Positions 1 through 12,093 of a DNA stretch of 64,000 bases are shown piece after piece. The notes beneath the pieces are model-generated. The model did no database searches. It worked only from the letters and a program-made list of their open reading frames with translations, and was not told the origin of the DNA. Origin of the DNA: Psoroptes ovis (lineage: Eukaryota; Arthropoda; Arachnida; Sarcoptiformes; Psoroptidae); assembly GCA_002943765.1 (NCBI GenBank), contig PQWQ01000003.1, positions 3,471,501 to 3,535,500 of the forward strand. The letters are read 5' to 3'. Every line of letters starts with the position of its first letter. Positions within the stretch are counted from its first letter, which is position 1. The position numbers and the translations under genes were made by a program.

Positions 1-1926
1 TCAGTGCAAAGTGCAACTCCAATAATTGCTAATACTAATAGCAATACTTCTACAGTATCTTCTAGTACTTCTAATATGCCAATTTCGATTGTAACAACAT
101 CGTCACAACAAAATAATCTAGTCACTGGTGCATCTACATTAAATAACAATAATAATACTAATAATAATAAAATAAATCGAAATAAATCACAAACGGAGAA
201 AAAGGATGCTGCTAGTGGAACTGAAAATAATAAATCATCATCAACATCAACGGTATCATCATCGACATCGACACCATCAACAAATGCTAATATGAAATCT
301 CAAATGAAAACAAATACGAATTCTATACGAAACAATAATTCATCAACAAATGTTAAAAGTAAAATTCCTCTTGCATTATCATCGACACCACCGAATACAC
401 TGGTAAACAATATCAATGCAAATAATTCTTCAAGTAAGACATCAAATCAAACAATTAATGGTGGCACACAAACACCAACTACAACACCTTCATTGAATAA
501 GACATTAACAATGAATGGTGGATTAACGAATGGTGTATTGGCTAAATCAAATACAACAAACACAATCACAAATAATAATCAAGGATCTCAAATAAATAAA
601 ACAAAACAAATAGATTCAAATAATCAAGTATTGACACATGTGATTGATGGTTATGTTATACAAGAAAGTGCCAATCCATTTCCGATTAATGGTTTCTTAA
701 CATCCAGTGAATTTGATCCTCAAAAAACAAATGATGTTGAAAAAATGGAAGTCGATAATAATACCAATGATAAAAATGATGATAAAGATTCATCTGATAA
801 ACAGAAAGAAAGTGAAAATATTTCACCATCATCTCAAATTACTAATCAACAAAATGGTGATTATCTCCAAATTAATGATTCGAATGGACAAATTTTGGGT
901 GATTTGTGTGTTAATTGTAATAAAAATAAACGACTTATACAAGCAAAGAAGAAGAAATGGAAAAGATATTGTCAAACTTGTATTGATAAATTCTTGCAAA
1001 AACAGCAACAAAAGCAACAACACCAACAGCAGCAGCAGCAGGGTTTCGTAGGCAACAATTCTTCGACCATCAAAACCTCCACTTCTTTTATAACACATCA
1101 ACCACCGACGGCAGCAGCAATAGCTACAGCTGTTGTTGGATCCACCAAAATGAATGGTTCTATAGCCACCAGCACAAATATTAGTTCATCATTGTTAACG
1201 ACAGCTACATTAGTCAATGGTCTTAATGGTGTAAAACATTCATCAACAATTGGTGTTTCTACACCATCAACGACCACAACAAACGGCCTAGACATTGGCC
1301 AAAATATGGCCAAACGTCCTTTAAATCAACAATCATCTTCAAATATTATAAACAATGATCAACAACAAACCAATAAAAGACTTCGATTATCATCACCAAC
1401 CAACGGCAATCCGGTATGTTTTTGACAATTTTTTTCTTAAACTTGACATTGATTGATTGTTTTTTTTTTGTCGATTTTTTGTGTCAGACCCAGACAAATG
1501 GTGATGTTGTAAATAATAATAATGTAAATGCAATTACTACAAAAATAGAACAAATAACGAATTCGGCAACGAATGTAACTACAACAGCAACAAACAAAAC
1601 CGATGAAGATGATAGAATGTGGCTTCCAGCTAATGGAACTAAAGAACCATCTAAATGGACTGTAAGATTTTTTTTGAGATTTTTCAAAGATAAATTGATT
1701 TAATTTTTTTACCAAAAAAAAGGTTCAAGAAGTATATGAATTCGTTAGACATTGTGGTGATGGTTGTTCTGATCTAGCCGATGGTTTTAGAACACAAGAA
1801 ATCGATGGTCAAGCATTAATGTTGATCAAAGAAGATCATATTATCGATATATTGAATACAAAACTTGGTCCTGCATTGAAAATTTGTCGTAAAATTAAAG
1901 AATTAAAAGAACGTTTTAATTGTTGA
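1..1926 (+). CDS. ph: Polyhomeotic-like Polycomb (PRC1) protein, 3' part
   Basis: The gene is cut by the left window edge; the frame is open from base 1. Exons read as 1-1413, 1488-1661 and 1723-1926, all in phase 0, giving 596 residues before TGA. The N-terminal ~300 residues are low-complexity Ser/Thr/Asn. A C-x2-C...C-x2-C cluster at about residues 302-327 (CVNCNKNK, then YCQTC) fits an FCS-type zinc finger, the RNA/DNA-binding finger of polyhomeotic. A polyQ run follows. The last exon encodes a SAM domain (KWTVQEVYEFVRHC... EIDGQALMLIKEDHI... LGPALKI) that matches the polymerising SAM of Ph/PHC. In this family the protein is a subunit of canonical PRC1 and clusters Polycomb chromatin through SAM polymers. 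The FCS-SAM order supports ph over other SAM proteins. A second in-frame AG acceptor at 1493 could shorten exon 2 by two codons. The N-terminus is outside the window. Confidence 0.86.
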
Positions 1927-2262
1927 ATGTCATCGATTTAAATGTTTATAAATTTAAATATCATTGATATTGATTAGAATGGCATAGAAAAATCAATATT
2001 TACATTTTACATATATCTTTAGTGTGTTCATTAAATACACAAAAATAATAAACAAGAAATATGCTTTTTTTCTATGATGATACATTACTCAAATTTGTAA
2101 TTTGTAATCATTTTTGTTTCATTAATATATATTTCTAATTTATAATTGAAAAAAACACCTTTTTTCCACCAGTTGTAAATAATAAAATATTTGATATATT
2201 CACAAAACAAATTCAAATTCAATATCACAGCTTTTCATATGTATCGATAATCAATCGATTGA
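1927..2262. other. Convergent 3' UTR interval (ph / rumi)
   Basis: This 336-bp AT-rich gap separates the stop codons of two convergent genes, so both 3' UTRs must lie here and may overlap. No ORF or structured RNA was recognised. Confidence 0.6.
2047..2052 (+). terminator. Polyadenylation signal for the ph-like gene
   Basis: An AATAAA hexamer lies about 120 bp after the ph stop codon, in the usual 3' UTR position. The assignment rests on position only. Confidence 0.5.
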
Positions 2263-3513
2263 TTAACTTTTGTTTATTTTTATCATTGAAGCATCAATTT
2301 CAGTCGGATGATATGATAGCAATCTTTTTGAATATTCCATCAATAAGTGCTGCCAATAACATTTGATGTTGTTAATTGTTAAATATTTTCGCATAAATTC
2401 AAATCCACGTTTAGCAATACGTGATGCTATTAATTGATTTTCATTCAAAAATTCTAATAATTCAATTGTGTCGTTGAAATTTTCATCAATCGGTACATAA
2501 TGTATCCATGGGCGTAATTTTGGATAGAAAAATTCTATCCAATTAGATTCTACATTTAGCACCAATGATCGACATAAAAATAAATGTTTTAAACGAAAAC
2601 TTGCAGCAACACCTTGAGCATTGAATAAATATTTATATTGACAATGTTCTTCAAATGGTACAGTTGCAGCTGGTTCATCGCCCAGCGTATCAGCTTTCGA
2701 TTTCCATGCTTGATTTTTTGTATATTTTGCATCAATCAAATCTGGCCTTGATCGACTCAATTTTATGATTGGATCTCTTTGTGAACTAGTGCGTGAACCA
2801 CGAAAAAAAGCAATATTTTTCTTTTTATTCCATGGCAATTTACTTTGTGTATTGAGCAATTTTTCGCGCATTAAATCCCATCGACCAATGCCATTTGGAT
2901 AGATATCTAATGCAGGACCACCAGACCAAAATGTCCATGCTGGATAAATGATATCAGCATATGATGATGTGTCTTTCGAAAACGAAAAAATTGGAAATTG
3001 TTTATCAAGCGAAAAATATTGAGCAACTTGTGGATAATCACGAACATTGATTATCAAATCCATATTCGATAATTCATCAATTATTTCCAATATAAAATGT
3101 TCAATACCTTGACAACGTGATGGAAACATACAATCTGATTGTCGATAAAGATTTTTATTAATTATTTGATAATGAACACCTCGTTTTGATTCGATCATTT
3201 TCTGAATGGTATTTAATGTGATGAAATTTTTATCGAAGTTTTTTTCAAAATAATTTAAATCTGAATCAATTAAATCAAAGAATATACTGCAATCATCAAC
3301 ATTTATATCTGAATAATTTCGGAGAGCAGATTGAATCGAATAGTAATATTTTCTCCATTTTAAATATGAATCATTTTCAATATTGAATTCAGGCAAATAT
3401 TTGAATTTTTGTTCATCCTCTTCGACTTGAGAGTTGCATGATTTGTTTGCATTAGTTTTCGTAATAAACACGCAAATTAAAAATGACAATAAAATCAGAC
3501 ACGGTTTGTTCAT
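2263..3513 (-). CDS. rumi: Protein O-glucosyltransferase 1 (POGLUT1 / Rumi)
   Basis: An intronless 416-residue ORF, close to the family's usual ~390-410. Residues 1-22 form a hydrophobic signal peptide ending TNAN. The body is a CAP10/glycosyltransferase-90 domain with the POGLUT1 hallmark HYQIINKNLYRQSDCMFPSR at about residues 114-133, followed by GIEHFILE. Also present are YPAWTFWSGGPALDIYP, the basic IAFFRGSRTSSQRDP loop (probable UDP-sugar contact) and the HLFLCRSLVL and YVPIDENF blocks near the C-terminus. Known members add O-linked glucose to EGF repeats of Notch and other proteins in the ER. The protein ends in KINKS: no KDEL-like ER-retrieval tetrapeptide is visible, unlike the KTEL-type endings of fly and human members. 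The start is the first ATG and begins directly with the signal peptide. The CTCF-like site at 3609-3623 lies about 100 bp upstream. Confidence 0.93.
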   Translation of the reverse strand: MNKPCLILLSFLICVFITKTNANKSCNSQVEEDEQKFKYLPEFNIENDSYLKWRKYYYSIQSALRNYSDINVDDCSIFFDLIDSDLNYFEKNFDKNFITLNTIQKMIESKRGVHYQIINKNLYRQSDCMFPSRCQGIEHFILEIIDELSNMDLIINVRDYPQVAQYFSLDKQFPIFSFSKDTSSYADIIYPAWTFWSGGPALDIYPNGIGRWDLMREKLLNTQSKLPWNKKKNIAFFRGSRTSSQRDPIIKLSRSRPDLIDAKYTKNQAWKSKADTLGDEPAATVPFEEHCQYKYLFNAQGVAASFRLKHLFLCRSLVLNVESNWIEFFYPKLRPWIHYVPIDENFNDTIELLEFLNENQLIASRIAKRGFEFMRKYLTINNIKCYWQHLLMEYSKRLLSYHPTEIDASMIKINKS

Positions 3514-3919
3514 TTTTCAAAGTAAATTTAATTTTTCAAAATTTTAAAAAATAAGTGACAATCAAATCACGCGTTTTTCAAAACAAAAATATTTGCATAG
3601 AGATTAACACTGCTATCTGTTGTCATTTTAAATAACTTTGAATAAAAATTTTATTTTCTCAATTCATTTGAATATAAAAAAAAATTTTAAACAAATAAAC
3701 ATTTTTTATATATTTAAATTTCTGTTTTTGAGGTATAAAATAAAAATATGATGTAGTATTCAATGAATTGTTTTCGTGTAAATTATTTTTGCTCTGTGAT
3801 AAGAAAAAATTGCATTCCAATCGGGATTTTTTTTTATAGAAAAATATAAAAATAACATTTAAAAAATCGAGTCTTTGGCAATTGGACAAACTGAATGTGT
3901 GTTAAAAATATAAAATTTT
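3514..3919. other. Intergenic: rumi promoter and PRUNE2-like 3' flank
   Basis: A 406-bp AT-rich gap between two minus-strand genes. It should contain the rumi promoter and the 3' UTR of the prune-type gene. The one notable element is ACTGCTATCTGTTGT at 3609-3623, a degenerate CTCF-like site on the minus strand. The ORF across 3659-3889 looks random: no domains, rich in Phe/Lys. Confidence 0.55.
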
Positions 3920-6900
3920 TCATGTTTGAATCAAATTTGCAAGATTTGCTTCATCAATCGATATCAAGCTTTTAAGCTCATCCATTGATCGAACAAATTT
4001 CAATTTACGCGAAAATTTAGAACTGGAATCACAGAAAAAAGACATTAAATCAAAATTGTCGACAAAAATAATTTCCAAAATAATACCTTATGAATGGTTT
4101 ACTCATGATGATCATTGTTTTTAACCAAAATGTTGGATGTACCAGATAAAGACCTTTTAAATTTTTCTTCAATTTTCTATCAATCATTTGATAACATCTT
4201 TTTAACCAACTAAATGTTGGCATATTGTTTGAATGTTGCTGTTTATGATCATTTCCATTATAATTCAAATATATTAAAATATAATCATCATCAACCATAT
4301 TATGTAAAGTGTTTACAACATATCTAGAAATTAAAAATGAATTGATTAAATCACAAAACCAATCTTTCATAGAAAAACATACAAAAATAAATTATCCATA
4401 ACATAATTATAATCACTTCTCGATCGATCGGGTAAATAGTAAGCAGAAAAAAGTATTATTGCAGCATTCGATGACTCTGAACTTGCTTGTTCACCGTTTG
4501 CCGATGAAAGTAAATGGCCACCATGCATCAATACTTTTTTATATGGCTCAATAACTTGCATATCTATTGATCGAAATTCTATTGCACTTATTGGTGGTGA
4601 TGAATTAGGATCATTACCATTTGTCATCAAATTATCGCCACCACCAACTACACTGCTACCATTAGCACCATTTTTAACATTTATGCCATTTGCATTTATA
4701 TGATTATCGATCGCATTACTATCTTTAAACGATGCATTATCATTTACATCAATTAACGAATCAATATTGATTGTTTCTAGATTACCAGTACTTTTATCAT
4801 CTAAAGAGAAAGAATTATTATAAAATTATTTTATTGAGAAAAAAAGCTGACAATTACCGTCGTGTTTTAACAACGCATAATTGACCTCAATTTTCTTTTT
4901 CAACGTCTGATTACGACCTACAATTTTGAAATTATGGATTTGAAAAAGATTCAATTTCAAATAATCTAATTAGAAATACCTAGCGTGTTTGTGCTGTTAG
5001 CATTGTTAGCTATACCATTATTATTGCTATATACACCTAATGGATCATTTATTAAAATTTTCGGTGGTGAATGTTGCTGACTAGAATTTTCATTACCGAG
5101 GTCTAATCCATTTGAATTGTTTCCATTTGTCAATATGACAGCATTACCATTGGACGGTATTAATGGTGGTGTCATTATTTGTTCAATTGGAGGTGGTGAA
5201 AACACATCACTGTTTAATATTAAATTTTTTACATTCATTTGTGGTAAGACTTTTTTTCGTTGACTTCTTGTCAATGTGCTATTACGACTAAATGACTGTT
5301 GTGACTGCTCAACAGTTAATTGTTGCGATTGTTTCACATTATTTTCGAGATTTTTAGAATCATTATCATTAATAATTGGCTGATCATTCATCGTGGTCTC
5401 AGGTGTTGAATCAACATTTGAAATGTTTGGATTTTTATTTTCATTCACTTGTTGCTGACCATCAACACCATCATTATTAACACTATGATTATCATCATGA
5501 TCAACATCATCTTCATATAAATGTAAAATAGAACAAAATAAAAATATATTTTCTCATTTAAATTTAAAAATTACAAACCTGTTTGTTTATTTAATACTTC
5601 TTCATTTTCTTTAATATTATCTTTGACATCTGCTGATGATGATACTGACAACAACTGAACATCTTTATTTTTTGGATCAATATTTTCCTCTTGTTTTATT
5701 TGTATTTGCTGTTCTTCAGTTTGTTGTTGTTGTTGATTTGATTGAGACTGCTCTTTTCCTTTTTCTTGTTGTTGCTGCTGCTGCTGTGGTTGTACATTAT
5801 TTTCTGCATACATTATTGATTCAGGACCAAATGATTCAAAATCAAATTCCATTTCATGGCTATGTAAATTATCGACAGCTGGATTCATAATGATTAAATT
5901 TTTACCATTTGGATCCATAACAAGTATATTTTCGTGTTCTATTTGATCAGTAGCGTTCGGATAATTGCCAACAAATTCACCAACAAATGAATCGTCAATA
6001 AATGAACCATAATATGAATCTGGCTGTTGTATGAATGATGATGGTGCACTTGTAGCTATAGACTCACCGTTGCCGTTTGTTACAGAATCATTACGTTTTA
6101 GTTCTGTTTGTTTTATTTTATGTTAAAATTTAGCCAACAAAAAGAAGCAGCCAACAAGTTTTTCAAAAAAAATTTTTTTTGTGGTTAAATGGAATTCACA
6201 ACAATGACAAAAACCGGCCACAAATATAAGGAATAGTGAAAAGAGAAAAACAATCAAGTTAATGAAATGTCAGATGATAATGATTGAGAAGATTTAAATG
6301 TAAAAAAATAAATTTAAAGAAAAAAAAATAGCAGGAGCGATTTGAAAAATAGAATGAAAAATGTATAAAACACACGCATATATTATGGAATGGAATTGAA
6401 AACAAAGATTTAAAATTTTATCAGGAAATTTTTTTTCTTTTTTTGTAGGATGACTTGACAACAATAATAATACAAACAAAATTGATTAAACTCAAATTCA
6501 AATTGAAAAATAAACGAAAAACTAAGAGATAAACATTTTAAATGCATACAAACCATATCATGAATGAAATTCAATTGTGAATTTTGTTTTTTTTTCAATT
6601 TTTGTCGTTTTGATATGATTAAATACCAATTATCATGTTTTGACAATTGAATTTAGAGAAAACATTCCAATAAAAGTGATTGTCGAATTAATTTTTTTAA
6701 AATGATGGAAGATTTTAGAGAAAACAATTATCATTATTTCGTCATTAGTTCCTAGTTCGTTATTAGCCCTTTAATGGCCTGTTATTAATTTCTTTGTGAT
6801 CGAGGTTTTCGTGGCATACAGATACGCAGAGATAAGAAAATTGAGTTAACAAGATTAGAGTGACAATAGATATAAAACATAGATTTTTTAGAATTTCCAT

Positions 6901-8746
6901 TCACGAAAAAAAAAATTAGTCAGAAAAAAGCAGTAAGCAGAGATTAAACATGATTTGAATTTAATTAACTTACCACCACTACCATTAGCACCGGGGCCGT
7001 TTAAAATTGTTGATATGATTGGTAAGACAACTTTACGTGAAGCTTTTAAATTATTTTGATTATAAATTCGAAGAGATTCTAATGCAGTGATAAGCTCAAG
7101 TGAAAGTTGTTCAGATCGTTCAATACAGGTTGCAATCTGTTGATTAAATGATTAAAGTGAATAAGATTGATCGAAATTTTGACAGTCAATTTAATTCTAA
7201 CCGTTCGCATCAGATGTTTATTAGTACAGAAAATTGCCAATTGTCTGCGCAAATTGTTAGGTATACGATTATCAAGACTCATTAATATAATAGCATTAAA
7301 CATTCGTGGTCGTGATCGATCAGAAAATACAGCTGTTTTTGGCGGTTCATTACAGAAATTTTTCAATTCCTTGAATTTATCACGTAAAGACATTTCAGTC
7401 AATAAAATTCCCGTTATAGATGATATACAAATGTCTAGATTATTATCTGAAATTGATTCAACTATTTTCATATCTTTGCGTAATAAATCTTCGAATGAAA
7501 GTCCGTCAAGTGAATTTTTCGCAGCGACTAACCGTTGATAAACTTCATTTCGATCATACAATGATGGCTCCAAATCTGCTGGATGCTTCATTAAATCTTC
7601 CAATTTATTTATTGCTTCGTAATCTTTTGCATTGAAACGACCGGCTGAATGTGAAAAACAAATTGTGTCTAATAATATTGGCCCATAAAGAATTAATGCT
7701 ATCTGTGAATCAAATGTTTCCGATGATGATGATTTGACTGGTGAACCAAATTTATGCTCAGTTATATTTGATTTGAAATAACGTAAAGCAACCAATGAAC
7801 AACATGAACCAGCAGTTGTATCGATTTGTATTTTTGATGGATCGCATTGAGCATATAGTGAAGATGGATCGGAAGATGAAATAGGTTCATGATGATCGAT
7901 AATTTCATCAATTTTAGCTTGTGGCAAAAGTTTACGAAACTCTTTATTATCATTATGGTCTACTAATGATATGAAAACTTCAACTATCAAAAAAAAAACA
8001 ATAAGAAAAAATTATAAAAAAAAAGTAATCAAGATGCCAAACACAAACCTGATGATGAATTAATAGCATCATAGTCAATTTCATCACGGCAAATTAACCA
8101 ATCGAGTTCAAATTGTAGAACTTTTTCAAACCAAAATACGATTTCCCGACGTAAGTGTAGATCTTCACGGAAAACATTTAAAACTGGTAACACGAATACT
8201 TCCTATTCAAATTTATTCATAAGGGAGATTTATGAATTTGAATTTAAGAAAAAAAAACAGACAAAAACGATCATAACATCATTAAGATTAATTGAAATTC
8301 ATAAAAAGAAAACACACGTGTCATGGATGAAATAAAAGAAAAAAAGGGACATGAAATCTAAAAATAAATCATAAATGAATGTAACAATTTTTTTTTGGTC
8401 TATCTGTGTAATGGAGTTTTATCTATCTAATCTCATGTAAAAAAGTGTATAAACTTTCTTTTCTTGGAAATAATTATATTTGAATACATACTGAATCATC
8501 TTGATATTCATCATCATCATTTTGATGTTTTGTTGTAAGCTCATGATATTTAATATAAGCCAAAACGATTGACGAAACGGCTGAATCTAAATCACAGCTT
8601 TCATTACCGATAACGATTGATAATTTTTTGAATGCCGTCACATTTGACTAATCAGGAAAATGGTATTGAAATTTTACTTTCAATAGGAATTTATAAAATA
8701 CAAAACTTACAAGATTAAATCGACAAAATTGTAAAAATTGATCCAT
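3920..8746 (-). CDS. PRUNE2: PRUNE2-type protein: prune DHH/DHHA2 phosphoesterase joined to a BCH domain
   Basis: Eleven exons in transcript order: 8746-8711, 8647-8492, 8202-8049, 7983-7202, 7136-6974, 6103-5579, 5510-4980, 4917-4858, 4800-4383, 4323-4087, 4022-3920. They total 3165 nt and 1054 residues, and every junction keeps phase. The N-terminal ~370 residues are a prune phosphoesterase: VIGNESCDLDSAVSS (about 24-38), CRDEIDYDAI (about 103-112), ISLVDHN (about 120-126), IIDHHEP (DHH at 145-147), then a DHHA2 region with GPILLDTICFSHSAGR. A long Asn/Gln-rich linker follows. The C-terminus (about 880-1054) is a BCH/CRAL-TRIO-like domain: MQVIEPYKKVLMHGG, LPDRSRSDYNYVMDNLFLYV, FSWLKRCYQMIDRKLKKNLK, LYLVHPTFWLKT, SSKFSRKLKFV. 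Vertebrate PRUNE2/BMCC1 has the same order. Prune enzymes hydrolyse short-chain polyphosphate or cyclic nucleotides; BCH domains bind small GTPases and kinesin. The linker exons are the least certain. Confidence 0.9.
6104..6973 (-). other. Longest intron (870 bp) of the PRUNE2-like gene
   Basis: The intron separates the end of the enzyme half from the linker. The donor is GTAAGT and the acceptor AAACAG. It is AT-rich with short A and T runs. ORFs on either strand here are low complexity and unsupported, and nothing else was recognised. Confidence 0.6.
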
Positions 8747-11700
8747 ATTGGATTTAATTCATTAATCTTGTGTCGGGAAAATATGTTGAACAATAAACAA
8801 AAAAAATGAATTATTCACTCATTTATTTGCAATCAAGAAAAAAAGCTTGATGATAAATGCTGGATTCAAATGTTATTGCTCGTTTGCCAATGACCATATC
8901 AAAACAAAATAAAATTATTGCACAATTTTCATTATTTTATGTACGCATTTGCATGCATGTGTTTTAATCGTTGTATGTTGCAAATTGTTGCAATGAATAA
9001 ATATTTTCAATTTTTTTTCTTTTTGATAAGTGATTATATCATCAACAATTATTTACGGCTACGTTGTGCATTTATTCATTTATTGATGAAATAAATAGAT
9101 TCACATTTACCAATTAAACATTAAAATTCATGAGTGATGAGGTTTCGATTAAAAAAAAAGTGTTGACAAACAGAAAATTGACTGACATGGATGAAAAAAA
9201 AATGTCTGAAATAGAATAAAATGAAATTTGATTATACCAATAAATAAATAAAATTAGAAATTGTACAAATATGGAACACAATTGAATGAAAAAAAACAAC
9301 AACAGAACGAAAAAAATTTCACAATTTGAATCATGTAACAATAAGTATAATGAACTTTTAGTATTCTATCGTAAAAATGAAGAATAGAAAGTCAAAAATT
9401 ACAAACACATATACATCTATTGCTTCATAAAAAATAAAATAAAATACTACATTTTAATAAAACAATAATACATGTAATAATGATGGTTTTATGCACACTC
9501 TTAATGATGATAATAATAAGAAGAATCTTTATAAAAGAAAATGAATTTGAAGCAATAAAAAAACTTGATATCATGATCTAAATCTATTATTATTATGATT
9601 TAATATCAGTCATTATGCACTGATAAAAATAAATGAAAATACATAACAATGATAATGAAAGATGATCATGAAGAAATGGTAGCAAAGTAAAAATATTCAG
9701 TGCTTTTACGGTAGGCAAGAAAAAAATAAGATGATCATTAATAATGATCATGACAATAGAAAGAAAATATCTTGCAACCGATATGTCTAAACGATTAAAT
9801 GATGATCAGATCGATTAAATCATCAATTGTTCAATCTGAATTCATTTTTTCAATAAACTATTTTTGTACAATGATGAATCAATATAATGACTTGAAATTC
9901 ATTTTTCAAAATATAAAAATGAAATAATTTTTGCCCCCTTTTTTATATATCTCAAGATCTTTGACTCTTAAAATAATTAATCATTGAATTCAGTGTTGTT
10001 TTTTCGTAAGATAATTGAAAATTAATAAATTCTCATATGTGGGTGTTGAGAAATGAAGAAATAGAATGTTCACAAGTGGAAAAATAAATTGATTTAAATA
10101 AATTCTGATCTACAAAAAAAAAATCAATAAATCACCAAAAAATTGCTGATTTAGAATACATGCACTTGTGAAAACGCCTACTAAATAATTTTTATGAATG
10201 AAATCAATCAAAAAAAATTGACATAAACATTTCATAAAATAAACATTAGAAAAAACATAATTTCATGTAGGAAGATTGATTGGTAAAAGCCTTATAAAAA
10301 ATTTTTTCTTTAGACTTAAAATTTTCTTTAGACAAAAAAGGATGATTGATTAAAAAAATTGATTGATGATTGATCAATCGATTTATCAATAGTTTTATCG
10401 AATAATGTGAATGAAAATGAAAAAAAAATGTGAAATTTAATTGATGATCGAGTGGTTTTTCTATTATGTAATACATAAAATAAACGATGCCTTAATAATG
10501 AATGGTTGAAGCAACTGCTTGCTTATATTTTATGGGCAAAATGGGAAATTTTTCAAAATTTTTAAAAATGATTAATCCTTTTAAATCAGAATTAAGAATT
10601 CAAAAAGCAAACTATTTGAGGAGAAAATGGGAGATATTCATATCTTGTTTATTTTTGGTTGAGGATAATTGATTTTTCAAAATTAAATCATTTCATATTT
10701 AAAATTTGACTAGGAACCATTTTATCTTATGATTTTTTCATTCATAAATTGTAAAAATTCACAGGGAAAATTACTACACCACAAACACTCAAGTTGAATC
10801 ACTCAAGCAAAAACCTGAGAGATTTTTTTTGAATTATTTTGAGAAATCACAAATAATAAAAATAGCTGAATGATTATTTCATTTTCAATTTTTATGAGTA
10901 ATCAAAATAAAAATTGATGACAATGACAATTAGTTTTTATAAATTCATCAATGAATATTCAACAAACATGAAAGAAGCAGACACTAAAAAAAATAATCAA
11001 GTCATCATTTATATTTTTTTAATTTTAACAAATCAATTAATTAATAAAATATCAGTAATTCAAGGCTTTTCATCCACAAGAAAAATTTCCTGTCCCAAAT
11101 ATAGTTTTCCAACTAAAACAAAAATACAAATGCTCATAAAACAAAACACATACCTGTTGTTTTACTTGTTGATAACAAATGAAAACAAATGAAGAACAAA
11201 AACAAAAAAAAATTAATAAGAAAAATTAAGATGTATTTTCATTGAAAGGTAATCCGATTATTATCGGAAAAACAATTTCAGCAATTTGTAGTTAATTTAT
11301 TTTTGCATGTAAGAAAAAAAAGAGTAATTCAATTCTTTGATCACGAATTTGTGTTTTAAATCAATAATTTTCTTCGAAATTACATATAAATCAGAAAAAA
11401 AACATGAAAACAAATCGTAATTGAAGCAAAAAATATAAGATACTATTTAAATAATGACACGACGAATAAAATACCCAACCACTGAATAGTAGCTATGAAT
11501 GTACGAGGGAAAAAATTTGATACACTTTCCAAGTCATTTTGTTTATTTATTTCGTGAAACGAAAAAAATAAAAATTAAATGGACAGATATATTCGATCGA
11601 ATTTTTTTTTTTTTTTTTTTTGAAATGAGACCTTTAATTTTGTAGTAGTAGCATTACAAATACTGAGCAAACGAAAAATAAATGTCTACAAAACGCAGTA

Positions 11701-12093
11701 GCATGAATAAAAATAGAGAAAAGTGAGTTTGATTCGATGTGATTGTGTTTTTGGAAAAAAAATCTCAAGTCATTCGCGAACTGCTACCACTGATGTGTGA
11801 TGTTAAATTCTATGTTACAGTGTTTATTGATGGATCCGAAAGAGTTGAAGAAAATGATAAGAAAATTGGGTGTTTTTTTGTCTTTCGTCAATGATCAAAT
11901 GTTTTGAGAATTAATTAAAATTTTTGATTTTTTTTTGAAATTTTACTTTTAATTATTTTTAATTAGTTTTTATAAAAACTGAATTAGTCATAGAAAAAAG
12001 TTCATTCCATTAATCGATTGAAGGAAGCATAAAAAGTCGTGAACTAATCAACTCAATTTGAATTTATTTGAATCAATTTTATTCGCTTTCAAA
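8747..12093. other. Divergent intergenic region, PRUNE2-like / Vha13
   Basis: A 3.35-kb AT-rich stretch between the diverging start codons of the prune-type gene and V-ATPase G, which should hold both promoters. Its short ORFs (for example 9114-9341, 10246-10476, 10914-11192) have no domain and biased composition. Notable points are a 17-18 bp T run at about 11605-11622 and the conserved ATTCGCG/CTGCTACC motif at 11772-11795, about 300 bp before the Vha13 ATG. No RNA gene was recognised. Confidence 0.5.
11772..11795 (+). promoter_or_regulatory. Shared promoter-proximal motif, Vha13 copy
   Basis: Reads ATTCGCG, AA, then CTGCTACCACTGATG. It is almost the same as 39892-39914 upstream of the jing-like gene, which has TG as the spacer and lacks one A. 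The reverse complement (CATCAG..GGTAGCAG) loosely resembles the core of CTCF sites. Position, about 300 bp before a start codon, suggests a promoter or insulator element; this is inference. Confidence 0.45.

Noticed and set aside
2226..2245. TATCACAG word resembling the miR-2/13 seed family
   Set aside because: No hairpin partner lies within ~60 bp on either side, so a pre-miRNA is not supported.
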